From NCBI RefSeq assembly GCF_907164555.1, contig NZ_CAJQZC010000004.1:496001-560000 (forward strand): DNA of 64,000 bases, read 5' to 3'. The notes beneath the pieces are model-generated. The model saw only the letters and a program-made list of their open reading frames with translations. It was not told the origin of the DNA and searched no databases. The translations under genes were made by a program, and so were the position numbers. This document shows positions 27,748-37,837 of the stretch, piece after piece; position 1 is the stretch's first letter, and every line of letters begins with the position of its first letter. The DNA comes from Paraburkholderia saeva (GTDB lineage Bacteria > Pseudomonadota > Gammaproteobacteria > Burkholderiales > Burkholderiaceae).

Positions 27748-29352
27748 TCAGATCTCTTCGTACAGCGGCAACGTCAGAAACTCGGTGAAGCTTTCCGACG
27801 TCGACATCTCTTCGAAGATGACTGCGGCACGCTCGTAAGGCTTCGTATCGCCGCCGACGGCAGCCTTTACCTTTTCGAGTTCCTGCTTCGTCAAATCACG
27901 CACCATCGCAGCGGTGACCTTGCGACCGTCGTCGAGCTTGCCCTTCGGCGAGCGGATCCACTGCCATACCTGCGAGCGGGAGATCTCGGCGGTCGCCGCA
28001 TCTTCCATCAGGTTGTGGATCGGCACGCAGCCATTGCCCGCAAGCCACGAGCCCAGGTAATGGATGCCGACATTAATGTTGTTGCGCAGGCCTGATTCCG
28101 TGATGGGCGCCTCAGGGCGGAAGTCCGTCAGGTCTTTCGCGGTGACCAGCACGTCATCGCGCTGCTTGCCGATCTGGTTGGGTTTGTCGCCGAGCACACG
28201 GACGAACTCTTCCATCGCGATCGGGACGAGGCCCGGATGCGCGACCCAGCCGCCGTCGTAGCCGTCGCCGGCGTCACGCGCCTTGTCGGAGCGCACGCCG
28301 CCCATCGCCTTGTCGTTGGCTGCCGGGTCGTTCTTGATCGGAATCAGTGCGCTCATGCCGCCGATCGCCGGCGCGTGACGGCGATGACATGTCTTGAGTA
28401 GCTGCAGCGCATAGGCGCGCATGAACGGCACCGTCATCGTGATCTGCGAGCGGTCGGCAAGGCAGAAGTCCTTGTCATTCTTGAACTTCTTGATCGCCGA
28501 GAAGATGTAGTCCCAACGGCCTGCGTTGAGGCCCGAGCTGTGCTCGCGAAGCTCGTACAGGATTTCGTCCATTTCGAAGGCGGCGAGAATCGTCTCGATC
28601 AGCACGGTCGCGCGAATCGTGCCGCGTGCGATACCCACGCCTTCCTGTGCCGCGACGAAGATGTCGTTCCACAGGCGCGCTTCGAGATGGCTTTCGAGCT
28701 TCGGCAGGTAGAAGTACGGGCCCGAGCCGCGCTTCACGAGTTCCTTCGCGTTGTGGAACAGGAAGAGCGCGAAATCGAAGATGCCGCCCGACACGCGCTG
28801 GCCGTCGACCGTCACATGCTTTTCGTCGAGGTGCCAGCCGCGCGGACGCACGATCAGCGTCGCGACCTTGTCGTTGAGGCGGTACGACTTGCCGTTCTGT
28901 TCGAGCGAAATCTCGCGGCGCACGGCGTCGTTCAGGTTCAGATGACCGGTGATCAGATTGTCCCAGCTCGGCGCATTCGAATCCTCGAAGTCCGTCATGT
29001 ATGAATCGGCGCCTGAATTCAGCGCGTTGATGATCATCTTGCGTTCCACCGGCCCCGTGATTTCGACGCGTCGGCATTCGAGATCCTTCGGCAGCGGCGC
29101 GACCTTCCAGTCGCTATCGCGGATATGCGCCGTTTCAGCGAGAAAGTCGGGGCGCTCGCCGGCGTCGAGGCGCTTCGTGCGCTCGGCGCGCGCCTTCTGC
29201 AGTTGCTGGCGGCGCGGCTCGAACACGCGATGCAGGTTCGCGACGAGTTCGAGTGCGGCGGGTGTGAGAATCGATTCGAAGCCCGGCTTGATCTCAGCGG
29301 TGATACGCATGCCTTGCGGCAGTTGCAACGATAACGACGATTGGTTCGCCAT
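27748..29352 (-). CDS. aceB: Malate synthase A
   Basis: Condenses glyoxylate with acetyl-CoA to give malate, the second step of the glyoxylate shunt. At 534 residues it is a form A enzyme (not the 720-residue form G). Visible segments include the TIM-barrel region with VRPRGWHLDEKH, EMDEILYELREH and the conserved HPGLVP. Isocitrate lyase, the first shunt enzyme, is 2.8 kb away on the same strand but with its own terminator, so the two are not one operon. AAGGGAG precedes the ATG. Confidence 0.96.
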   Translation of the reverse strand: MANQSSLSLQLPQGMRITAEIKPGFESILTPAALELVANLHRVFEPRRQQLQKARAERTKRLDAGERPDFLAETAHIRDSDWKVAPLPKDLECRRVEITGPVERKMIINALNSGADSYMTDFEDSNAPSWDNLITGHLNLNDAVRREISLEQNGKSYRLNDKVATLIVRPRGWHLDEKHVTVDGQRVSGGIFDFALFLFHNAKELVKRGSGPYFYLPKLESHLEARLWNDIFVAAQEGVGIARGTIRATVLIETILAAFEMDEILYELREHSSGLNAGRWDYIFSAIKKFKNDKDFCLADRSQITMTVPFMRAYALQLLKTCHRRHAPAIGGMSALIPIKNDPAANDKAMGGVRSDKARDAGDGYDGGWVAHPGLVPIAMEEFVRVLGDKPNQIGKQRDDVLVTAKDLTDFRPEAPITESGLRNNINVGIHYLGSWLAGNGCVPIHNLMEDAATAEISRSQVWQWIRSPKGKLDDGRKVTAAMVRDLTKQELEKVKAAVGGDTKPYERAAVIFEEMSTSESFTEFLTLPLYEEI

Positions 29353-29421
29353 GGTTTCTCCCTTGGTCGGTCAGATTATGGAAATGCGATGAGGTGTTTC
29401 ATGCCGTTCAAACCACTCGGT

Positions 29422-30219
29422 TCACGTGGCGCCGGGGCTGTGGCGCGCGCGGCCTGAGCCTTTGTCGTGCGGCAGAAGGGTGTCCAGAAACGCGGGCAGA
29501 TCGGCAAGACTTGTGCCGGTGCCGTGCGGGCTCACGCCGAGTTCCTCGGCGGGGCCGCGGGCACGGTTGACCCAGAATGTGGTGTAGCCGAACCACGTCG
29601 CACCGGCCACGTCCCAGCCGTTCGACGATACAAATACGATCTCGCGTGGCGTGGCGCCAAAAGCGGCCGGACCAAGGGCGTAGGAAGCCGGCGCAGGCTT
29701 GTAGGCGCGCACGGCGTCGACTGACAGCACATGGTCGAAAAGACCGGCCATCCCGGCGCTCTTGACCGCGATGTCGAGCATTTGCGGATTGCCGTTGGAC
29801 AGGATCGCGAGCCCGATGCGTTTGCCCGCGGCGACGTCGGCGGCAACTGCGGCGCCTGCCCGAAGCTCGCGCAACTGGCGCAGGACGGGAACGGCATCAG
29901 GGAATGCGGAGAGGCACGCATATTCATCCATCAAGCGCTTTTCCGCAGCCGTATTCAGCGTGAGGCCGAGTTTGCGCGCGGAGAAACGCAGCGCGTCGAG
30001 CGTGATGGTCCAGAACGGTTCGTAGCGTGCGCCGCCCACATCCGACAGCGTGCGCAACTGCGTGTATTCGATCTGTTTCTGACGCCACAGGAGCGAAAGG
30101 GCGTCGCCGTGGCCAGGGAACATCTGCTCCGCGGCAGCGACGACCGAATGCACGTCGAAAAGCGTGCCGTACGCGTCGAAAATAACTGCTTTGGGGAAGA
30201 GTGTCGTTGTGGCCGACAT
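29422..30219 (-). CDS. Haloacid dehalogenase type II (HAD superfamily)
   Basis: 265 residues. The HAD nucleophile is Asp15 in FDAYGTLFD; motif II LSNG and the C-terminal SSNGWDVAGATWFGY match L-2-haloacid dehalogenases, where a water-activated aspartyl ester removes halide from 2-haloacids. Many annotated members have unknown natural substrates. Product hydroxy-acids such as glycolate would feed the adjacent glyoxylate-shunt malate synthase (inference from context). Divergent from the LysR gene. Confidence 0.88.
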   Translation of the reverse strand: MSATTTLFPKAVIFDAYGTLFDVHSVVAAAEQMFPGHGDALSLLWRQKQIEYTQLRTLSDVGGARYEPFWTITLDALRFSARKLGLTLNTAAEKRLMDEYACLSAFPDAVPVLRQLRELRAGAAVAADVAAGKRIGLAILSNGNPQMLDIAVKSAGMAGLFDHVLSVDAVRAYKPAPASYALGPAAFGATPREIVFVSSNGWDVAGATWFGYTTFWVNRARGPAEELGVSPHGTGTSLADLPAFLDTLLPHDKGSGRARHSPGAT

Positions 30220-30258
30220 TGCCGTGCGCTCCAGTCAGAGGTCAAGACGGATTCTATT

Positions 30259-30296
30259 AGTGATGTGCGGTAGATAGAAAGACGGTAAACATCACT
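30259..30296. promoter_or_regulatory. Candidate LysR operator in the HAD-LysR divergent gap
   Basis: AGTGATGT (30259-30266) and its exact reverse complement ACATCACT (30289-30296) flank 22 bases, between the starts of the divergent dehalogenase and LysR genes. Position and dyad symmetry fit an autoregulated LysR site. Confidence 0.4.
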
Positions 30297-30340
30297 TGAT
30301 CTTTTACTTTCATATGCCTAATCTGACGCTCGACTCCATC

Positions 30341-31273
30341 ATGAGCGTCTACGCGACGCACCCAGCCGACATGGACCGCTTCAAGCAGATCGAGACCTTC
30401 GTTGCCGTCGCGGCGCGCGGCAGCCTGTCCGCAGCGGCCCAGGCAGAGGGTGTTGCGCCCGCCATCATTGGACGCCGGATCGATGCCCTCGAAGAAAGGC
30501 TCGGCGTCAAACTGCTCGTGCGCACGACCCGCAAAATCACGCTGACATACGAAGGCTCCGCGTTTCTGGAGGACTGCCAGCGCGTCATCCACGACATGCA
30601 GAACGCGGAGTCGAGCGTGTCGGCGGGCGGGGTGAAGGCGAGCGGGCACCTGCGTCTTTCGGCGCCAGCCGGTTTCGGGCGGCGCCACGTCGCGCCGCTT
30701 GTGCCGGCCTTTACCGTCGCGCATCCCGATGTGTCGATCACGCTGGATCTGTCGGACCGGATGGTCGACCTCGTCAACGAGGGCTTCGACTGCGCAGTGC
30801 GGCTGGGCGAATTGCCCGATTCGTCGCTGGTATCGCTGCGCCTTGGCGACAACCGGCGCGTGGTGGTGGCGTCGCCCGCCTACCTCGCGCGGCGCGGCGC
30901 ACCGGAAACGCTCGCTGCGCTCGCAGGTCACAACTGCCTCGCGCTCGGCGCGAGCGCGAACCAGCAACGCGGCTGGACGTTCCAGCAGGACGACAAGGTC
31001 GTGACGATCAGGGTTTCCGGTACGATGGAATGTTCCGACGGCGTGGTCCTGCACGAATGGTGTCTCGAAGGCCACGGCCTTGCCTGGCGCTCGTGGTGGG
31101 AAGTGGGCACCGATATCGCAGCCGGACGCCTCGTGACGGTGCTCGACGATTTCGCGGCGCCGCCCATCGGCATCCACGCGGTGTTTCCACAGCGTCGACA
31201 TCTGCCGTTGCGGGTGCGGCTTTTTCTCGATTTCCTGAAACATACGTACAGCCATCCGGGCTACTGGGGTTAG
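30341..31273 (+). CDS. LysR family transcriptional regulator
   Basis: About 310 residues: winged helix-turn-helix at the N-terminus (MDRFKQIETFVAVAARGSL, then SAAAQAEGVAPAIIGRRI) and the periplasmic-binding-protein-like effector domain. It belongs to the CrgA-like LysR branch by its overall pattern. The start is uncertain between 30314, 30341 and 30371, none with a good ribosome site. Divergent from the dehalogenase gene, the most likely target. Confidence 0.85.
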   Translation: MSVYATHPADMDRFKQIETFVAVAARGSLSAAAQAEGVAPAIIGRRIDALEERLGVKLLVRTTRKITLTYEGSAFLEDCQRVIHDMQNAESSVSAGGVKASGHLRLSAPAGFGRRHVAPLVPAFTVAHPDVSITLDLSDRMVDLVNEGFDCAVRLGELPDSSLVSLRLGDNRRVVVASPAYLARRGAPETLAALAGHNCLALGASANQQRGWTFQQDDKVVTIRVSGTMECSDGVVLHEWCLEGHGLAWRSWWEVGTDIAAGRLVTVLDDFAAPPIGIHAVFPQRRHLPLRVRLFLDFLKHTYSHPGYWG

Positions 31274-31457
31274 CGCAAAGCCGTGTCCCGCGTGGCTCGC
31301 GCGGGTTTCCGATATGCGGACAGACCCGCACGCGGGCCGTGTAGCGGATTTCGGCGCACTACAATCGATTCGAGGCGCCGCGCATTGCCCGCTACTTGCA
31401 TGCGCGCCGCTATCCCGCGGACCTGACGGAGCGCCGCAGCTGACGACGGAGGGCACG

Positions 31458-31892
31458 ATGTTCAAGCACATCCTGGTTCCGACTGATGGTTCAGATCTGT
31501 CCAAAATGGCCATCGACGGCGCAATCGACCTCGCCAGGGCGGTCGGTGCGCGGGTGACGGCCTACGCGTGTCTGCCGCAATATCCGTACTCGCCGTTTTC
31601 CGAGGTCGTGATCGAGCCGCCGGTCGATTTTCAGGAGCGCAGCGAACGCGAAGCGCGCCTGCATCTGCAGGAAGTCGAGCAGGCGGCGCTCGACGCGGGC
31701 GTCGCATTTGCAAGTGAGACGAGCGTCCATCCTTCGCCGTATCTGGGGATCATCGAGGCAGCGGAGCGGGGTGGTTGCGACGTGATCTTCATGGCGTCGC
31801 ATGGGCGGCGCGGCCTCGGCAGCCTGTTGATCGGGAGCGAGACCCAGCGCGTCCTGACGCACACCAAAATCCCGGTGATCGTCTATCGATGA
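31458..31892 (+). CDS. Universal stress protein (UspA family)
   Basis: 144 residues, single USP domain. N-terminus MFKHILVPTDGS and C-terminal SHGRRGLGSLLIGSETQ carry the G-x2-G-x(8-9)-G-S/T ATP-binding signature, so it is probably the nucleotide-binding type. Role in stress tolerance is general; trigger unknown. TACAAT at 31360-31365 could be its -10 element with a 90-base leader. GGAGGGCACG precedes the ATG. Converges with aceA. Confidence 0.9.
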   Translation: MFKHILVPTDGSDLSKMAIDGAIDLARAVGARVTAYACLPQYPYSPFSEVVIEPPVDFQERSEREARLHLQEVEQAALDAGVAFASETSVHPSPYLGIIEAAERGGCDVIFMASHGRRGLGSLLIGSETQRVLTHTKIPVIVYR

Positions 31893-31953
31893 GTGTCGTT
31901 GACGACGTTCCCGGCAGGCGCCGCAGGACGGCGCACCATGGATACCCCTGAGG

Positions 31954-31981
31954 AAAAACGCGCTGGCGGATAGCCAGCGCG
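31954..31981 (-). terminator. Terminator of aceA
   Basis: Stem 31959-31967 pairs with 31973-31981 (9 bp, 5-base loop). On the minus strand it is followed by TTTTT. Confidence 0.8.
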
Positions 31982-32149
31982 CGTCTTGTTCGCTCTTCGC
32001 ACGGTGATGCCGGGCCTGAACGCTGCTCAGGTGCTGTGCCGGCCGCTGGCTTCTGACCGGCGACCGAGCCTCCTCTGGTGGCAGCCCTCTGCGGGGCCGC
32101 TTCTCCCTGTACTGCCTGCCGTGCCGCTCAGCCCGTCGTCAAACGGCGT

Positions 32150-33454
<1,305 letters not shown>

Positions 33455-33780
33455 GATGTGCTCCTCTAATTGCCCAGACGGTTGGATCGGTTGACTCTTG
33501 TCTTCAGCGAAGTGGCTTGCCAGTGTTTGTGGCCGCTTTGTTTTCGTGAAGTCTTATATAAGAGTCTAGGCAAATCGAAGCCCGCGCAACAGCTCGTTTT
33601 TGTGCTTTGCGTAAGATTTTTATTGTATATAAATCAATGCATTACGTTTATTTTTTCATATTGAGAAATGCCATTTCCCCTGCTGCAACAACGGTAGTTG
33701 TGCCACGCAGCACGATTTTTTACGACGCAAAAAATTTTTCCACATTGTGAAAAATATCGGTCGCTGAGGGACGGGCGAAA
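33455..33780. other. AT-rich region upstream of aceA
   Basis: No gene. The stretch 33545-33760 is far richer in A+T than its surroundings and contains several TATATA-like elements on the minus strand, so it probably holds the aceA promoter(s). A near-palindrome (atttttccac attgtgaaaaat) covers about 33733-33755. Confidence 0.45.
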
Positions 33781-33810
33781 AAAAACCGGTGCGTGAGCAC
33801 CGGTTTTTCT
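33781..33810. terminator. Terminator of the DEAD-box helicase gene
   Basis: AAAAACCGGTGC (33781-33792) pairs perfectly with GCACCGGTTTTT (33797-33808). T-tracts on both strands make it bidirectional; it lies about 90 bases past the helicase stop. Confidence 0.88.
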
Positions 33811-33901
33811 GACTCACGCCGCACGGCGGATAGCCGTTTGACGTGATGGCGTGACAGCCGGACGCGCTTTCGGCGCCGATCCGGCCGCGTGCCTGGCAGG
33901 C

Positions 33902-35500
33902 TTAGCTGCCGCGACGCGCAGTACGCGGACCGTCGCTGCGACGGGCGCCGTAGCCACCGTCACGCGAACCGCCGTAGCCTTCACGCGAACCGCTGCCAGC
34001 CGGCTTGCCGGCCCAGCCGCCGCCCGTACGGGCGCCGCCACCGTTGCCAGCCGGCTTGCCGCTACCGGTGCCGCCGCCGCTACCGAAGCGACGACCGCCG
34101 CCGTTGCCGCCACCCGGACGGCCGCGGCCGCCAAAGCCCGGACGACCCGTGCCCGACGGTGCCGACTTGCGCGGCTCGAAGCCTTCGACCACGTTGACCG
34201 CGAGCGGCGTGCGCACGAAACGCTCGATGCGCTTCAGCGCGCCCTGTTCGGCGTGATGCACGAGGCTCACGGCGATACCCGAGCGGCCAGCACGGCCGGT
34301 ACGGCCGATACGGTGCACGTAGTCTTCTGCAAACTTCGGCAGATCGTAGTTGAACACGTGCGTGATGCCCGGAATGTCGATGCCGCGTGCTGCGACGTCG
34401 GTTGCCACGAGCACGCGGACACGGCGCTCGCGCAGTGCCTTGATCGTGCGGTTACGCGCGCCTTGCGGCAGATCGCCGTGCAGGGCGGCCGATTCGAAAC
34501 CGGCGTCGGCGAGACGGCCAGCGAGCTGGTCTGCTTCATTCTTCGTTGCCGTGAACACGATAGCCTGATCGAGGCCTTCGTCACGCAGCAGATGGTCGAG
34601 CAGACGATCCTTGTGATCGCGGTCGTCGACGTAATGCACGGTCTGCGCGATGTTCGTGCGCTGTTCCATGCGTTGGACGATTTCGATGCGTTCCGGATCC
34701 TTCAGCAGACGGCCGGTCAGCGCGCCGATCTTGCCGTCGAGCGTGGCCGAGAACAGCATCGTCTGACGTGTAGCCGGCGTCGATGCGACGATCGTTTCGA
34801 TGTCTTCGATGAAGCCCATGTCGAGCATGCGGTCCGCTTCGTCGAGGACGAGGATCTGCAATTGCGACAGGTCGATACGGCCGCGCTCCAGGTGGTCGAT
34901 CAGACGACCCGGCGTAGCAACGAGAATTTCAGGGTTTTTAGCCAGCAGCATCAGCTGTTGACCGTATGCGACGCCGCCAAGAATGCTGACGGTGCGCAGG
35001 CGCTTCAGGTGCTTGCCGTACGTCGAAGCGGCGGTCGTGACCTGCATCGCGAGTTCGCGCGTCGGCGTCAGGACCAGCATCGTCGGACGTGCGACGGGTT
35101 GCGGGCGGCGCGTGCGGGCGCCGTCGGCCGGGCGCGGCTCACGCGGCTGCGAGGCCTGGGCCTTTTGCAGCTGCGAAAAACGCTCGATGGCGGGCAGCAT
35201 GAACGCTGCGGTCTTGCCGGAACCGGTCGGGCTCGACACCATCAGGTCGCGGCCGGCGATGCCGGCGGGAATCGCGCGCTGCTGAACTGGTGTCGGGGCC
35301 GAATAGCCAGCGGCCGTCAGGGCAGAGACGACATCCGCCGAAAGGCCAAGCGACGCGAACGACGGGCCGGTCGGCACTGCGGCGTCGGCGACCACGGCGG
35401 CGGTCGCGACTTCCTGCGAAGCGACGGCGGCGGGGGTGTCGAGACCGAGGGCTTGATCGGCGATGGCGTTCAGCGGGCTGGGGGTATTGCTCGAAGTCAT
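33902..35500 (-). CDS. RhlE-like DEAD-box RNA helicase
   Basis: ATP-dependent RNA helicase of 532 residues. The core carries the Q motif (F-ASLGLS...PTPVQQRAIP), Walker A SPTGSGKT, PTRELA, TPGR, DEAD (LVLDEADRML), SAT and the C-terminal HRIGRTGRAG. The last 90 or so residues are Gly/Arg/Ser-rich, an RNA-binding tail of the kind found in RhlE and DeaD proteins. Such helicases help ribosome assembly and mRNA decay, often in the cold. A possible promoter about 320 bases upstream would give a long leader. Confidence 0.92.
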   Translation of the reverse strand: MTSSNTPSPLNAIADQALGLDTPAAVASQEVATAAVVADAAVPTGPSFASLGLSADVVSALTAAGYSAPTPVQQRAIPAGIAGRDLMVSSPTGSGKTAAFMLPAIERFSQLQKAQASQPREPRPADGARTRRPQPVARPTMLVLTPTRELAMQVTTAASTYGKHLKRLRTVSILGGVAYGQQLMLLAKNPEILVATPGRLIDHLERGRIDLSQLQILVLDEADRMLDMGFIEDIETIVASTPATRQTMLFSATLDGKIGALTGRLLKDPERIEIVQRMEQRTNIAQTVHYVDDRDHKDRLLDHLLRDEGLDQAIVFTATKNEADQLAGRLADAGFESAALHGDLPQGARNRTIKALRERRVRVLVATDVAARGIDIPGITHVFNYDLPKFAEDYVHRIGRTGRAGRSGIAVSLVHHAEQGALKRIERFVRTPLAVNVVEGFEPRKSAPSGTGRPGFGGRGRPGGGNGGGRRFGSGGGTGSGKPAGNGGGARTGGGWAGKPAGSGSREGYGGSRDGGYGARRSDGPRTARRGS

Positions 35501-36082
35501 GAGAATCCTTGAAACACGGGAAGTGAAACGTCGGCGCCAATCGGCATACCCAAGTCGTCGGATTCAGCGAGCAAAGAAGCAGCGAGCAAATCGAAAAACG
35601 GGGGCAGCTCGCAACAATAAAGGCGAGCTTTTCGTTAGAAGCTGTATCGGATGCGACAAGCCGATATTGGCATTGTCGCCAGCCTGGTACTTGACGGCCC
35701 GAAAAGAGGGCCTGCTGGCAGGAGGGGACAGGTTCTAAACTGGATTGGAGCAAAACGCTACGAGGCGCTGCGCAGCGACGCGCCGGCATCAAAACCGGGC
35801 AAAGCAGTGAAGCGCAGCCGCATTATATAGGGTTTTGCTGCACTGCGCCACCATCCCATTAATGGTCGAAGAATGTCGAAGCGGGGCGCGATCGGGATTC
35901 GGGCGGACCTGCCCTGAAGCGGTGACTGGCCTCAACAGCGAGGCGGCTGAGGCTGAGGCGGGACAGATGATTCAAAGCCGGTTTGAAGCAACCACCGGCG
36001 CGGGTATTCGCCGGTGGTATTCAATATTCAAGGCCGCACGCGCGCCAGCGGCCTGGCTGGCGCACGTGCGGTGTGCCTTGGG
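35501..36082. other. Intergenic region helicase-acbP
   Basis: 582 bases without a supportable gene. A TATATAAT-like -10 facing the helicase is at 35822-35827, and a 10-bp hairpin (35991-36000 with 36009-36018) lies 65 bases beyond the acyl-CoA-binding protein stop; it has no good T-tract on the minus strand. Confidence 0.4.
35822..35850 (-). promoter_or_regulatory. Possible promoter of the helicase gene
   Basis: Perfect TATAAT on the minus strand at 35827-35822; the -35 region is weak. It would produce a leader of about 310 bases. Confidence 0.35.
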
Positions 36083-36361
36083 TCAGGCCGAAGCGCCGCT
36101 CTTCAGCGATTCCACGAGTTCGACGTATTGCTGCTTCGCGGCGTCCTGCGAAGTGCCCTTGAGGGCGGTCCATGCGTCGTATTTGTATTTGCCGACGATG
36201 TCGGTGAAGCCGGGCTTGTCGCCGTGGACGTCGCCGTCGGTGGCCTGCTTGAACAGCGCGTACAGACGCAGCAGCGTCAGGTTGCCCGGACGCTCCGGCA
36301 ACTGCTTCACATCTTCCTGGGCTTGCGCGAACAGCGCGCTAACGTTGCTCATGTCGCTCAT
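36083..36361 (-). CDS. Acyl-CoA-binding protein
   Basis: 92 residues forming one four-helix ACBP domain. The ligand-contact segment GKYKYDAWTALKGTS with the conserved Lys, Tyr and Trp is present, preceded by LYALFKQAT and followed by YVELVESL. Family members bind medium- and long-chain acyl-CoA esters in the cytoplasm. The start at 36361 (MSDMSNVS) has AAGGAG seven bases upstream; the ATG at 36352 is an alternative. It is divergent from tsaB. Confidence 0.92.
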   Translation of the reverse strand: MSDMSNVSALFAQAQEDVKQLPERPGNLTLLRLYALFKQATDGDVHGDKPGFTDIVGKYKYDAWTALKGTSQDAAKQQYVELVESLKSGASA

Positions 36362-36517
36362 CCTTGTTCTCCTTGCTTGTCGAGGTCGGCCGGCGATCAT
36401 AACAAGCACGGCCGCGCCTCGGGCTGGAGCGATTCTTCCAAACGGCGCGTCCCGGACGACGATGCTGCTGCAGACCACACCGGTGCGGTTCGCATCCGGC
36501 AATACGGAGCGCCGCAT

Positions 36518-36523
36518 TACAAT
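36518..36523 (+). promoter_or_regulatory. -10 element of tsaB, placed for a leaderless transcript
   Basis: TACAAT ends seven bases before the tsaB ATG, and no ribosome-binding sequence lies between. If used, transcription would start at or next to the A of the start codon. Confidence 0.4.
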
Positions 36524-36530
36524 AGCGGTC

Positions 36531-37346
36531 ATGACACGAATCGTCCTGCTTGCCCTTGATACGTCGACCGAATTCTGCTCGGTCGCGCTTTTGTCTGTCG
36601 GCTCCGATGGGGAGGCCGGTGCTTCTTGCGCCGATCCGGCTGTAGTCGCTCCGCGCGTCTGGACTCGACACGAAGCGACCGGTGCCGTCTCCAGTACGCG
36701 CCTGTTGCCGGCGATCCGCGAACTCTTCGATGAAGCCGGCCTCGCGCTCTCCGACTGCGACGCGATCGCGTTCGGTGCGGGCCCCGGCTCGTTCACCGGA
36801 CTGCGTACCGCAACGGGCGTCGCCCAGGGGCTCGCGTTCGGCCTCGATATTCCGGTCGTGCCAGTCGGTACGCTGCTCGCGTGCGCTGAAAGCGCGCGGC
36901 TGCGCGATCCGTCGGCGAGCCGTGTACTGGCGGCGCTCGACGCGCGCATGGACGAAGTCTACTGGGCCGATTACGCGTGGGACGACGCCCGGCACGACTG
37001 GCGCACGGTTCATCCGGCGTCGCTCGATGCGCCCGGCAACATGACGCTTCCCGATGCGCCATTCACGCTGGCAGGCAACGCGGCCGCGGCGTTCGGCGAA
37101 CGACTCCTCGCGGCGTCGCGGGCGCGTGTGATCGATAGCGAAGCAGTGCCGAATGCGATGCCGGTCGCAATGGTTGCGCTGCGCGCGTTCCGTGCGGGCC
37201 GCACAGTGCCGGCAGATCAGGCCGCGCCGGAGTACATCCGCGACAAGGTCGCGCAGACCACCGCCGAGCGCATGGCCGCGAAAGCCGCGCAGGCGGCCGC
37301 CCATGCCCCGGCGGCACAGACTCTGCTCCGTGAGGGTGGCCAATGA
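36531..37346 (+). CDS. tsaB: tRNA threonylcarbamoyladenosine biosynthesis protein TsaB
   Basis: Part of the TsaBDE complex that installs t6A37 on ANN-decoding tRNAs. The 271 residues form an ASKHA fold: LLALDTSTEFCSVAL at the start and GAGPGSFTGLRTATGVAQGLA as the conserved dimer-interface segment. Slightly longer than E. coli TsaB through an insert near residues 22-40 and an Ala-rich C-terminus. First gene of a tightly overlapped run: its stop overlaps rimI by four bases (ATGA). The in-frame sequence upstream to 35835 is not coding-like. Confidence 0.93.
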   Translation: MTRIVLLALDTSTEFCSVALLSVGSDGEAGASCADPAVVAPRVWTRHEATGAVSSTRLLPAIRELFDEAGLALSDCDAIAFGAGPGSFTGLRTATGVAQGLAFGLDIPVVPVGTLLACAESARLRDPSASRVLAALDARMDEVYWADYAWDDARHDWRTVHPASLDAPGNMTLPDAPFTLAGNAAAAFGERLLAASRARVIDSEAVPNAMPVAMVALRAFRAGRTVPADQAAPEYIRDKVAQTTAERMAAKAAQAAAHAPAAQTLLREGGQ

Positions 37347-37837
37347 GCGGGGTGCTGCTCGCCGACCGATACGTATCGCCGATGACCGAAGGCGATCTGG
37401 ACGAAGTCGCCGCCATCGAGAAACTCGCGTATGAGTTTCCGTGGAGTCGCGGCAATTTCGCGGACTCGCTGCGCAACGGCTATTTCGGGATTTGCCTGCG
37501 TCACGTCACAGGCGCGCTGATCGGTTATTGCGTGCTGATGCCGGTGGTCGACGAAATGCATCTCCTGAATCTGTGCGTCGCGCCTGCATCGCAGGGCGCG
37601 GGCGCCGGCCTCACGTTGCTGCGCGAAGCGGTGCGCATCACGCGCGCCGAGAAACTCGATGGCCTGCTGCTGGAAGTCCGGCCTTCGAATCACCGCGCGA
37701 TCCGTCTATATGAACACTTCGGGTTTTCGTCGATTGGACGGCGCAAGAATTATTATCCGGCGCGACATCGTAGCCGGGAGGACGCCATCGTGATGCGTTT
37801 TTCGTTTGCAAGGGAGGGCGCAGATGGCGTTCTCTGA
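37343..37837 (+). CDS. rimI: Ribosomal protein S18 alanine N-acetyltransferase RimI
   Basis: GNAT acetyltransferase of 164 residues acting on the N-terminal alanine of S18. MTEGDLDEVAAIEKLAYEFPW and the motif-A region VAPASQGAGAGLTLL (Q-x2-G-x-G) with NHRAIRLYEHFGF are classic RimI. Translationally coupled to tsaB, its usual partner, and its end overlaps the next gene by 14 bases. Confidence 0.93.
   Translation: MSGVLLADRYVSPMTEGDLDEVAAIEKLAYEFPWSRGNFADSLRNGYFGICLRHVTGALIGYCVLMPVVDEMHLLNLCVAPASQGAGAGLTLLREAVRITRAEKLDGLLLEVRPSNHRAIRLYEHFGFSSIGRRKNYYPARHRSREDAIVMRFSFAREGADGVL

Noticed and set aside
33470..33664. 64-codon plus-strand open frame upstream of aceA
   Set aside because: It lies in the AT-rich promoter region, has no ribosome site and no recognisable residues.
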